Shown: piece by piece, positions 15,302 through 22,244 of the stretch
How positions within the stretch are numbered: the first letter of the stretch is position 1
Layout: each line of letters opens with the position of its first letter
From: RGIG3009 sp964490085
GTDB lineage: Bacteria; Bacillota; Clostridia; Oscillospirales; Acutalibacteraceae
DNA length: 30,042 bases
Reading direction: 5' to 3'
Assembly (NCBI GenBank): GCA_964490085.1
Contig: CAZBAO010000007.1
Location: forward strand, 1-30,042
Program-made: the position numbers and the translations under genes
Notes under the pieces: generated by a model
The model's input: the letters and a program-made list of their open reading frames with translations, nothing else
What the model was told of the DNA's origin: nothing
The model's database searches: none

Positions 15302-15999
15302 GGAACGAGGCCTTTTCCCGTACCGAGCAGTTGCTCGGTTCAGAAGCGATGGAGCGGTTATCCAAGGCTCGTGTGGCGGTGTTCGGCATTGGCGGCGTCG
15401 GCGGTTATGTTGCCGAGGCGTTGGCGCGGAGCGGCGTCGGTGCGCTGGATCTGTTCGACAACGATACGGTCAGTGAAAGCAATCTGAACCGACAGATCGT
15501 AGCGTTGCGCAGTACCATAGGGCAACATAAGGTGGACGTGATGAAAGCGCGCATCGCAGACATCGTGCCGACAATTCGAGTGGAAGCTCACCGCCTCTTT
15601 TATATGCCGGATACGGCTGACAGTTATCCGTTTGATCAGTATGACTATGTTGTGGACGCCGTCGATACCGTTACGGCAAAGCTGACGATTATTGAGCGCG
15701 CCAAAGCAGCGGGTGTACCGGTAATCAGCTGTATGGGTACGGGAAACAAATTGGACCCGTCGCAACTGAGAATTGCAGATATTTCCAAAACGTCGGTTTG
15801 TCCGCTTGCACGCGTGATGCGCCGCGAATTGCGTGCGCGAGGCATTAGCCATGTAAAGGTCGTGTATTCGACGGAACAGCCCATAAAGTCAGATAACGCC
15901 TCTCGCACTCCTGCGAGTGTTGCGTTCGTACCGGCATCGGCAGGGTTAATGATTGCGGGCGAAGTCGTACAAACTTTATCGAAACCAAAAGAGGACTGA
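15298..15999 (+). CDS. tcdA: tRNA threonylcarbamoyladenosine dehydratase (TcdA/CsdL), ThiF/E1 family
   Basis: This 233-residue E1-like enzyme cyclises t6A37 of tRNA to ct6A using ATP. The nucleotide-binding glycine loop VAVFGIGGVGGYVAE (30-36) is followed by DLFDNDTVSESNLNRQ and the DAVDTVTAKL segment. The motif GTGNKLDPSQLRIADISKTSVCPLARVMRRELR is characteristic of TcdA, not ThiF or MoeB. It is somewhat shorter than the ~268-residue Escherichia coli protein. It is the last gene of the operon, overlaps the 54-residue gene by ATGA, and its stop lies inside the shared terminator. Confidence 0.93.
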   Translation: MRNEAFSRTEQLLGSEAMERLSKARVAVFGIGGVGGYVAEALARSGVGALDLFDNDTVSESNLNRQIVALRSTIGQHKVDVMKARIADIVPTIRVEAHRLFYMPDTADSYPFDQYDYVVDAVDTVTAKLTIIERAKAAGVPVISCMGTGNKLDPSQLRIADISKTSVCPLARVMRRELRARGISHVKVVYSTEQPIKSDNASRTPASVAFVPASAGLMIAGEVVQTLSKPKED

Positions 16000-16024
16000 A
16001 TGCTTTATGCATTCAGTCCTCTTT
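15988..16024. terminator. Bidirectional terminator between tcdA and the cysteine-rich gene
   Basis: A perfect 16-bp stem (15988-16003 with 16009-16024) with a five-base loop overlaps the tcdA stop and lies five bases from the stop of the convergent gene. The AAA/TTT ends allow function in both directions. Confidence 0.8.
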
Positions 16025-16028
16025 GCGA

Positions 16029-16823
16029 TTAACAACCGCAGTGGTCGTCACCTTTCGGTGGGAAGAACTCATCGACCGGAAAACACATTTTCTTGAACAT
16101 ATCACAGGGGTTTTCCGTATTCGGGCAACATTCCTTGGTCGGCATACAGAAATCGTAAATGGGTATGAGCATCTGTACGTTGCGTATGAGCTGAACGATG
16201 GTGAAGATCCCCAATGTGACAAGTACGACCTTTTCGGTGTCGTTATCGACAAAGCAACCACCAAAACGTTCGCAAACGCTTACAGGAATACTGGAAGCGC
16301 AGCAATCGCACTGGCAACCGCAGTTGCATTTCTCCACCAACCGTGCCGACAGAACGACCGGCTCCGCCACCTGCACCGTGCAGCGCGGCATGTTACGGGT
16401 CGGCATTTCCTGACGGTCACGATGATCGGGGCAGAATTCGCTGGTAAAGACCTTAACGTTTCCCTCACTGCCGAACAGAATGACTTTTTTCTGGAATACG
16501 GCGACACCGTCGATCAGGCAGCAGCCGGAGCCGTGACCTGCGTATACCTCCGTCGTGACCTTAAAGAAAAAGGTCAGATCGCAGGAATAATAGCCGCGGT
16601 TAAAGGGTAGTGCTTCCACGTCGATGTACGTGGACATTATTTCAGCTTTCTTTGCACGGATGCTGACGGCGTGATCGATCACCATTTGATCGCGCTCGGT
16701 AAAAAATACGCGCAAGTCTTCAAGACAGTCTTTATCAGAGCATGAATCGTAGACTCGTCCGGCATCCACACAGACTGCTTCTTTACATCCGGCATTTTGC
16801 ATGTACTTGTTGTTATCAGCCAT
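16029..16823 (-). CDS. Cysteine-rich conserved clostridial protein of unknown function
   Basis: This 264-residue protein contains 24 cysteines (about 9%). The N-terminal part, with CKEAVCVDAGRVYDSCSDKDCLEDL and FNRGYYSCDLTFFFKV, resembles a conserved hypothetical family I have seen in Clostridia. The middle has CNCGCQCDCC (just after LVEK), and the C-terminus is again cysteine rich (ECCPNTENPCDMFKKMC; DDHCGC). There is no signal peptide. A hydrophobic stretch (VVLVTLGIFTIVQLI) may be buried or membrane associated. Such proteins could bind metal or be disulphide cross-linked, for example in spore layers, but nothing here proves either. ATG 16823 has AGGAGG seven bases upstream; the frame extends to 16862 without a ribosome site. 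Confidence 0.8.
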   Translation of the reverse strand: MADNNKYMQNAGCKEAVCVDAGRVYDSCSDKDCLEDLRVFFTERDQMVIDHAVSIRAKKAEIMSTYIDVEALPFNRGYYSCDLTFFFKVTTEVYAGHGSGCCLIDGVAVFQKKVILFGSEGNVKVFTSEFCPDHRDRQEMPTRNMPRCTVQVAEPVVLSARLVEKCNCGCQCDCCASSIPVSVCERFGGCFVDNDTEKVVLVTLGIFTIVQLIRNVQMLIPIYDFCMPTKECCPNTENPCDMFKKMCFPVDEFFPPKGDDHCGC

Positions 16824-16915
16824 TAAAAATCCTCCTATGTCTATGATGATAGGGGATGCCATCGGTACAATGGTAACCCTTCACTGCCATCATATGACAC
16901 GGGAGGCTTTGTGTG

Positions 16916-17329
16916 CTATGCTTTTTCGTCTTCGTTTTCGTCCGTCAACCCCAGCGCCTGATCTACCAACGCCTGCAGCTCCGGATGGCGGCGGTAGGCA
17001 TCAATGAGCAAAAGCTCACGGTCGGTAAATATCGGATCATCGATCAATGCGACGGGTGTTCTGTCACGTAACGTGTGTTGCGGCCGTCGTTTTTTGCCGA
17101 GTTCTTGGAGCGGATCCGGCATATCGCGTCCCAGCAAATGATCCAGTGAAACGCCGAAATATTCAGCGATCCTTTGGGCGATCTCCATGCCGGGCTTGAC
17201 GTCGATGCCTTGCTTATAGCTCTTATGCCAGTGGGATACCAATCCTTTGCTGAACCCGATCTCCTCGCTTGCTTTTGAGGGGGAAACTCCTTTTTGTGCG
17301 CAAAGCATTTTATATCTTTCAAAAAACAT
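16916..17329 (-). CDS. XRE-family regulator
   Basis: This 137-residue protein has an N-terminal HTH (about residues 3-70): YKMLCAQKGVSPSKASEEIG, SKGLVSHWHKSYKQG, and the family-typical EIAQRIAEYFGVSLDHLLGRD. The C-terminal half, with a DRELLLIDAYRRHPELQALVDQALGL helix, is the short tail seen in many clostridial XRE proteins of prophage or housekeeping type. ATG 17329 follows GGAGGTG; an upstream Met at 17371 is unsupported. It is divergent from the DUF6514-like gene, and the two predicted -35 boxes nearly touch over an AAGTTCAA motif, so mutual control is likely. Confidence 0.88.
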   Translation of the reverse strand: MFFERYKMLCAQKGVSPSKASEEIGFSKGLVSHWHKSYKQGIDVKPGMEIAQRIAEYFGVSLDHLLGRDMPDPLQELGKKRRPQHTLRDRTPVALIDDPIFTDRELLLIDAYRRHPELQALVDQALGLTDENEDEKA

Positions 17330-17342
17330 GCTTGCACCTCCC

Positions 17343-17371
17343 AAAATAATAAAAACGCTTGACAAGTTCAA
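17343..17371 (-). promoter_or_regulatory. Predicted promoter of the XRE gene
   Basis: On the minus strand TTGAAC (17366-17371) and TATTTT (17343-17348) are 17 bases apart. It runs back to back with the plus-strand promoter at 17359-17387. Confidence 0.4.
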
Positions 17372-17387
17372 AATATTGTACTATAAT
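17359..17387 (+). promoter_or_regulatory. Consensus sigma-A promoter of the DUF6514-like gene
   Basis: Consensus TTGACA (17359-17364) and consensus TATAAT (17382-17387) are separated by 17 bases. The ~105-base leader contains TTGAACTT (17410-17417) and TTCAACTAT (17468-17476), possible operator half-sites. Confidence 0.8.
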
Positions 17388-17404
17388 GCAAAAAAAGGGA
17401 GCAA

Positions 17405-17476
17405 ATAGTTGAACTTTGCGGCGGATTTGAAGATACATAAAATATCATAACACGAAAACGCGAAGGATTCAACTAT
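17405..17476. promoter_or_regulatory. Inverted repeats in the leader, candidate XRE operators
   Basis: ATAGTTGAA (17405-17413) and TTCAACTAT (17468-17476) are perfect 9-bp inverted repeats 54 bases apart. TTGAACTT (17410-17417) is also the reverse complement of AAGTTCAA at 17364-17371 in the overlapping promoters. Three related sites around one divergent promoter pair suggest binding by the adjacent XRE protein. The long-range pair could instead fold as an RNA stem. Confidence 0.4.
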
Positions 17477-17494
17477 CATTTTGGAGGGGCGGCA

Positions 17495-17713
17495 ATGTTT
17501 TTCTATATACCGATTGAAGAGCATCTTTCCACTACGGAGCTGGGATCGTATCGGAGTTATGGGATCCGTGTTGAAAATGAAGAGGGTGATGCGATAATGA
17601 TCCTCTCGGATATATCCACAGATCAAGAGAAGGTAGCGGAGCTCGCCGAACGCTGCACAAGCGGCGCCTTGGCACCGGAGCATTTGCGTGATGTCGTTCT
17701 CAATTGTTTATGA
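17495..17713 (+). CDS. Small DUF6514-like protein
   Basis: This 72-residue protein contains LGSYRSYGIRVENEEGDAIMILSDISTDQEKVAELAERCTSGALAPEHLRDVV, here split in the middle of a beta-then-helix pattern. Its length, the YGI...I..ISTD....ELAE.C....L...HL.DVV pattern and small size resemble the clostridial DUF6514 family. The ribosome site GGAGGGG precedes ATG 17495, and the promoter is consensus. It is divergent from an XRE gene and followed by a strong terminator, so it forms a single-gene unit. The function is unknown. Confidence 0.75.
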   Translation: MFFYIPIEEHLSTTELGSYRSYGIRVENEEGDAIMILSDISTDQEKVAELAERCTSGALAPEHLRDVVLNCL

Positions 17714-17715
17714 CA

Positions 17716-17750
17716 AAGCCGTGCATCTGTCATCGACAGATGCACGGCTT
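17716..17750. terminator. Bidirectional rho-independent terminator
   Basis: A perfect 16-bp stem (17716-17731 with 17735-17750) with a three-base loop lies between the convergent DUF6514-like gene and pcrA, ending five bases from the pcrA stop. Confidence 0.8.
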
Positions 17751-17754
17751 ATAT

Positions 17755-20175
17755 TTACAGTCGGGTCAGCTTGGCAAACGTTGCCATCACCTTTTTTTGA
17801 CCGACCTTATCAAAGGTGATGGTTAAAAGAGTGTCATTGCCCATCGATTGTACCGCTTGGATCGTACCGATACCAAAGGCTTTGTGGCTGACTTGATCGC
17901 CGACAGCCCATTTCTCGCCGATCGTTTTGGTAATCGGCTTGTTAGCCGAGATTCCGCCGCCCGAATGACTCCTTTGTATGGGGGGCGTTGACGAAACTGA
18001 AAACGAGGAGCGGGAGGCGGGAGTGTATGATGAGGAATAGGAAGAGGGAAACGTCCCCGACCGATAAGGCGTTACCTTCTTCTCGTGTTGTTCAAAAAGA
18101 TCTTCCGGGATATCCTGTAAAAAGCGCGAGGGGCGGTTACGCGTGGTGGAGCCGTATAACAAGCGGCTGCCGGCGGTCGTGATAAACAGCTCCTGCTTGG
18201 CGCGCGTGAGCGCCACATAGCACAAACGGCGGTCTTCCTCGACCTCTTCCGGTATGAACATCGTCTGCATGCCGGGGAAGATGCCGTCCTCGAAGCCGGG
18301 GAGGAAAACGACCGGAAACTCCAATCCCTTGGCGGCGTGCATGGTCATCAGCACCATGGCGTCAGCACCGGCATCGTAGTTGTCGATGTCGGTCATCAGC
18401 GCGTTTTCTTCCAGAAAGCCTGACAACGTCGGTTCTGTATTCTCACAGGATTTTTCATAGGATTGGATGGAGGACGCTAACTCATTTAGGTTATCCACAC
18501 GGTCAGCTTCCGCGTCGCCCGCAGCTTGCCACATGGCTAAATAACCGGAACGTTCAAGCAAGTTTGCGTACAGCTGATGCAACGATATTTCGCCGTTTTC
18601 CGCCTCCTCACGCAGAGCGTTCATCATTTGGATAAAGGGGAGAATCTTGTTTGCTGCGCGGCTGAGATCCGCGTAAGTGTCCGATGAGGCGAGAACCTCG
18701 TATAACGAGATCCCTTGTTGATCCGCCAGCATCGTCGCTTTATCAAGGGTGGTATCACCGATTCCTCGCTTGGGCTCGTTGATGATCCGCTTCAGGCTGA
18801 CACGGTCCTCGGGATTATTGATGACGCGCAGATACGCGATCATGTCACGCACCTCTTTGGTGTCGTTGAAACGGTGTCCGCCAATGATACGGTAGGGAAT
18901 ACCGCTTTTTACCAAAGCCCGTTCAATCGCGTTAGATTGCGCGTTGGCGCGGTATAAGACAGCCATGTCACGGTAACGGTAGTTGCCGGTTGCCACCTTG
19001 TCAAAAACCTTTTGAGCAATAAAACGCCCTTCATCGTCCTCGTTCTCCAAGGCGTGCAGTTGTAATAGCTCGCCTTTCCCGTTTTGCGTCCATAACGTTT
19101 TGCCCTTGCGGTTGATGTTCTTCGCAATGACCGCGTTTGCCGCGTCCAAAATGTTCTGCGTAGAGCGATAGTTCTGTTCCAAACGGATAACGGTACAGTG
19201 CGGGAACTGATCCTCAAACTCCAAAATGTTCTTTACCGTTGCACCGCGGAACTTATAGATGCTTTGGTCGTCGTCGCCCACGACACAAAGGTTCCGGCTT
19301 TTTTGCGCCAACAGACTCACAAAGCGGTACTGGGCGTGGTTGGTGTCCTGATACTCGTCGATCATCAGATATTGATACCGATTTTGATATTTCTGCAACA
19401 CCGTCTCGTTGGTTTCAAACAACTCAACGGTCTTACACAGCAGATCGTCAAAGTCCAACGCATCTGCCTCGCGCAGCCGCTTTTGATACAACGCATAGCA
19501 ATCGGCTACCTTTTTAAGTCGAAAATCACTGCCGGTCGAGATAGCAAACTCCTCGGGCGATATCAACGCATCCTTTGCGCGGCTGATCTCGTTTAGGATC
19601 TGCTTGTGCCCGATGACCCGTTCCTCAATATTCAGTGATTTCATGCATTCCTTCATCAGTCGGCGGCTGTCGTCGGTATCATAGATCGTAAAATGCGAGG
19701 AATACCCCAGCGACTCACCGTCGGTTCGTAAAATACGTGCACAGAACGAGTGAAACGTGCCCGCCATGACCTGTTCACCCTCGTCGCCCAACATGCGGGA
19801 CAGGCGTTCTTTAAGCTCGCCTGCGGCCTTGTTGGTGAAGGTGATGGCCAAAATACGCCACGCGGGGCACGGATCCACCGCACACAAGCGGATGATGCGC
19901 TCGTCAATTGGATCGATACCGTCTGCACAGCGGCGAAGCACTTCCTCGTCTTCTGTACTGAGAGAGGGCAACACATTGCTGCTATAGGCTTTACCGTACC
20001 GTACCATGTTGGCAATGCGGTTGACAAGCACGGTGGTTTTTCCGCTGCCTGCACCGGCGAGAATCAGAAGCGGTCCTTCGGTGTGAAACACAGCTTGGCG
20101 TTGCGGCGTATTCATACGGGAAAATTCGCGCTCCAAAATGCGGCGGCGCAGTGACAAAACTGTTTGAGTGTCCAT
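17755..20175 (-). CDS. pcrA: ATP-dependent DNA helicase PcrA/UvrD
   Basis: This 806-residue superfamily 1A 3'-5' helicase acts in repair, replication restart and plasmid replication. Motifs in order: Q-motif and LILAGAGSGKTTVL Walker A (40-47), TFHSFCARILR (Ia), YLMIDEYQDTNHAQ Walker B, VVGDDDQSIYKFRGA (III), RLEQNYRS (IV), TMHAAKGLEFPVVFLPGFEDGIFP (V), and CYVALTRAKQEL (VI). A Ser/Thr/Pro-rich linker leads to the C-terminal Tudor-like domain (VGDQVSHKAFGIGTIQ) that contacts RNA polymerase in PcrA. It starts at ATG 20175 after AAAGGACG, about 20 residues upstream of the usual MNTPQR start. I see no clear promoter in the 25 bases between the oadB terminator and this gene. Confidence 0.96.
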   Translation of the reverse strand: MDTQTVLSLRRRILEREFSRMNTPQRQAVFHTEGPLLILAGAGSGKTTVLVNRIANMVRYGKAYSSNVLPSLSTEDEEVLRRCADGIDPIDERIIRLCAVDPCPAWRILAITFTNKAAGELKERLSRMLGDEGEQVMAGTFHSFCARILRTDGESLGYSSHFTIYDTDDSRRLMKECMKSLNIEERVIGHKQILNEISRAKDALISPEEFAISTGSDFRLKKVADCYALYQKRLREADALDFDDLLCKTVELFETNETVLQKYQNRYQYLMIDEYQDTNHAQYRFVSLLAQKSRNLCVVGDDDQSIYKFRGATVKNILEFEDQFPHCTVIRLEQNYRSTQNILDAANAVIAKNINRKGKTLWTQNGKGELLQLHALENEDDEGRFIAQKVFDKVATGNYRYRDMAVLYRANAQSNAIERALVKSGIPYRIIGGHRFNDTKEVRDMIAYLRVINNPEDRVSLKRIINEPKRGIGDTTLDKATMLADQQGISLYEVLASSDTYADLSRAANKILPFIQMMNALREEAENGEISLHQLYANLLERSGYLAMWQAAGDAEADRVDNLNELASSIQSYEKSCENTEPTLSGFLEENALMTDIDNYDAGADAMVLMTMHAAKGLEFPVVFLPGFEDGIFPGMQTMFIPEEVEEDRRLCYVALTRAKQELFITTAGSRLLYGSTTRNRPSRFLQDIPEDLFEQHEKKVTPYRSGTFPSSYSSSYTPASRSSFSVSSTPPIQRSHSGGGISANKPITKTIGEKWAVGDQVSHKAFGIGTIQAVQSMGNDTLLTITFDKVGQKKVMATFAKLTRL

Positions 20176-20199
20176 AATAATCGTCCTTTGCGATAAGTA

Positions 20200-20225
20200 A
20201 AGGCGGGGAAGGATTTCCCCGCCTT
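20200..20225 (-). terminator. Rho-independent terminator after oadB
   Basis: AAGGCGGGGAA (20200-20210) pairs with TTCCCCGCCTT (20215-20225) around a four-base loop. On the minus strand it lies six bases after the oadB stop and is followed by TTTACTT. Confidence 0.75.
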
Positions 20226-20230
20226 ATGAT

Positions 20231-21643
20231 TTAACCAAATAGAGTCAGCAGAACACCGGCGGCAACTGCCGAACCGATCACGCCTGCCACATTGGGACCC
20301 ATGGCGTGCATGAGAAGGAAGTTACTGGGGTTTTCACTTTGCCCGACCTTTTGGGATACACGCGCAGCCATCGGCACGGCAGAAACACCGGCTGAACCGA
20401 TGAGCGGATTGACTTTACCACCGGTCAATACATACAGCAGCTTGCCAAACAGCACGCCGCCTGCGGTGCCCATGCAGAATGCGATCAGACCCAGGCAGAT
20501 GATGAGCAGAGTCTTTGGTTGCAGGAAGGTGTTGGCGTTGGCAGTAGCGCCGACCGTGACACCCAGTACGATGGTAATAATATTCATCAGCTCGTTTTGC
20601 GCCGTCTTGGACAGACGGTCCACCACGCCGCTTTCGCGGAACAGGTTGCCGAGCATCAGCATACCGATCAGCGGTGCGGCGCTGGGTAGCAGTAAAACGC
20701 ACAGGATCGTAACAAAGATGGGGAAGAGGATTTTCTCAGTCTTGGATACGGTACGCAGTTGCGTCATGACAACAGCGCGCTCTTTCTTGGTGGTCAACGC
20801 TTTCATGATGGGTGGCTGAATGATAGGCACCAGTGCCATGTAAGAATACGCCGCTACTGCGATCGCACCGAGCAGATGCGGGGCGAGCTTAGAGGTTAAG
20901 AAGATAGCGGTTGGCCCGTCCGCACCGCCGATAATGGCAATGGATGCAGCTTCCTGAGCGGTAAACACGATGTTTAGATCTTCCGCAAAGGGGAGCAGTC
21001 CCAACAATCTTGCACCGAGGAACGTGACGAAGATACCGAGCTGCGCGGCGGCACCGAGTAAAAAGCTTTTGGGATTGGATAAGAGCGGCCCGAAATCCGT
21101 CATACAACCGATACCAAGGAAAATAAGCGGTGGGTAGATACCGAACTTAACGCCTTGATACAAGTACCAAAGCAGTCCGCCCTGCTCAAAGTGCTCCCAG
21201 TAAGGGACGACAGCACTTGCGGTTCCGTCAGCGTCGCGTTCTACTTTGTATACTTTGGTGTCCAGCGTCAGAACCTCAACACCGTTTTCGTTAGTGGAGA
21301 TATAGGCATCATATTCATCCGAAAGTGTGACATAACTTATTGAAACCGGATAATTCTGCTCATATGTACCATCAACATAGGAGGCGAGTTCTTGATCGGT
21401 AAAAGCCACCAGCGAGTTTTGCTGAGGATCCATCACACCGCCGAGAGGAAGGTTGACGAGCAACATACCGAAAGCGATGGGGAGAAGCAGGAGTGGTTCA
21501 TATTGTTTTTTTATGGCCAGATACATCAGCACACAGGCGATGCCGATCATGATCAGGTTTTTCCAGCCGCCGTTTTCAAAATTAAACAGACGGGCAAAAC
21601 CGGATTCTTCCCAGATCTGCGCAAAAGCTTCCCAAATGTTCAT
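20231..21643 (-). CDS. oadB: Sodium-ion-translocating decarboxylase, beta subunit
   Basis: This 470-residue polytopic protein is the sodium channel subunit of biotin-dependent decarboxylases (oxaloacetate, methylmalonyl-CoA or glutaconyl-CoA type), which couples decarboxylation to sodium export. Family signatures are YQGVKFGIYPPLIFLGIGCMTDFGPL (D183, split here for position), AASIAIIGGADGPTAIF and NPLIGSAGVSAVPMAARVSQ. An uncommon hydrophilic stretch of ~75 residues (about 72-150) lies between the first helices and the GLLWYLYQGVK segment; its position suggests an external loop. ATG 21643 has AAGGAGGG upstream; a Met at 21700 is unsupported. It lies 14 bases after oadG. No alpha (carboxyltransferase) or biotin-carrier gene is in the window, so the substrate cannot be named. 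Confidence 0.92.
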   Translation of the reverse strand: MNIWEAFAQIWEESGFARLFNFENGGWKNLIMIGIACVLMYLAIKKQYEPLLLLPIAFGMLLVNLPLGGVMDPQQNSLVAFTDQELASYVDGTYEQNYPVSISYVTLSDEYDAYISTNENGVEVLTLDTKVYKVERDADGTASAVVPYWEHFEQGGLLWYLYQGVKFGIYPPLIFLGIGCMTDFGPLLSNPKSFLLGAAAQLGIFVTFLGARLLGLLPFAEDLNIVFTAQEAASIAIIGGADGPTAIFLTSKLAPHLLGAIAVAAYSYMALVPIIQPPIMKALTTKKERAVVMTQLRTVSKTEKILFPIFVTILCVLLLPSAAPLIGMLMLGNLFRESGVVDRLSKTAQNELMNIITIVLGVTVGATANANTFLQPKTLLIICLGLIAFCMGTAGGVLFGKLLYVLTGGKVNPLIGSAGVSAVPMAARVSQKVGQSENPSNFLLMHAMGPNVAGVIGSAVAAGVLLTLFG

Positions 21644-21657
21644 GCCGCATCCCCTCC

Positions 21658-22062
21658 TTAAAACGGTTGTGTGTTTTCCGCAATACCGGCGGCAGCCCAC
21701 ACCGGACGGGTGCCGGAGCTTGTCGGACGGATACGGCGGATCATATACTGCGTTCCACCGTCTGACATGGCAGCGATTGCCGCGGTGATGACCGCGACGA
21801 CCTCGTCTGAAACGCCGTCCTCTACCACAGGGGTACGATTCGGGGACGGTGCAGGTGTCGGAACTGCAGGTGTCGGAACTGCGGGGGTCACCTCTTTGCT
21901 TTCCGATTTACGGCCTTTTCCGGCGACAACACCGAACATCCAAAACACAAAGGTCAACAGCAATAGCGTGGCAAACACAACGATCAAACCGATCAATACC
22001 GTCATACCTGCTTCGGAAAGCACGGCACTGGTATCTACGGCGGCGGCCAACACACAGTTCAT
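21658..22062 (-). CDS. oadG: Sodium-pump decarboxylase gamma subunit (OadG family)
   Basis: This 134-residue protein has one transmembrane helix near the N-terminus (about residues 20-45, MTVLIGLIVVFATLLLLTFV). A Pro/Thr/Ala linker and a C-terminal motif VSDEVVAVITAAIAAMSDGG follow, then IRRIRP and a Trp near the end, as in OadG/MmdD small subunits that hold the complex together. The linker includes two exact 15-base tandem copies (21851-21880) encoding the VPTPA repeat. A promoter at 22123-22151 begins an oadG-oadB unit. The start is ATG 22062 with TGAGG upstream. Confidence 0.85.
   Translation of the reverse strand: MNCVLAAAVDTSAVLSEAGMTVLIGLIVVFATLLLLTFVFWMFGVVAGKGRKSESKEVTPAVPTPAVPTPAPSPNRTPVVEDGVSDEVVAVITAAIAAMSDGGTQYMIRRIRPTSSGTRPVWAAAGIAENTQPF
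21851..21880. repeat. Tandem 15-base repeat in oadG
   Basis: GCAGGTGTCGGAACT occurs twice in direct contact at 21851-21865 and 21866-21880. It keeps the frame and encodes the repeated VPTPA of the flexible linker, so copy-number change would lengthen or shorten the linker harmlessly. Confidence 0.85.
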
Positions 22063-22122
22063 ACGATTACCTCATTTCTCCTAATAAAACCACAATTTAA
22101 CCCATTATTTAAACTTGTTTAC

Positions 22123-22151
22123 AGTATACCGCAAAACGTCTTAAAATGCAA
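22123..22151 (-). promoter_or_regulatory. Predicted promoter of oadG-oadB
   Basis: On the minus strand TTGCAT (22146-22151) and TATACT (22123-22128) are 17 bases apart, about 60 bases before the oadG start. The -10 sits in GCGGTATACTG, also present in the apgM promoter. Confidence 0.6.
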
Positions 22152-22192
22152 CGATTTTGCCGCAAAAATCAAAGAAAAATCGGACAATAAAC

Positions 22193-22221
22193 TTGAACTT
22201 ACCGTGAATGTGCGGTATACT
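22193..22221 (+). promoter_or_regulatory. Predicted promoter of apgM
   Basis: TTGAAC (22193-22198) and TATACT (22216-22221) are 17 bases apart, 23 bases before ATG 22245. It diverges from the oadG promoter. Confidence 0.65.
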
Positions 22222-22244
22222 GAACTTCAAAGAGGTGAGCTCAT

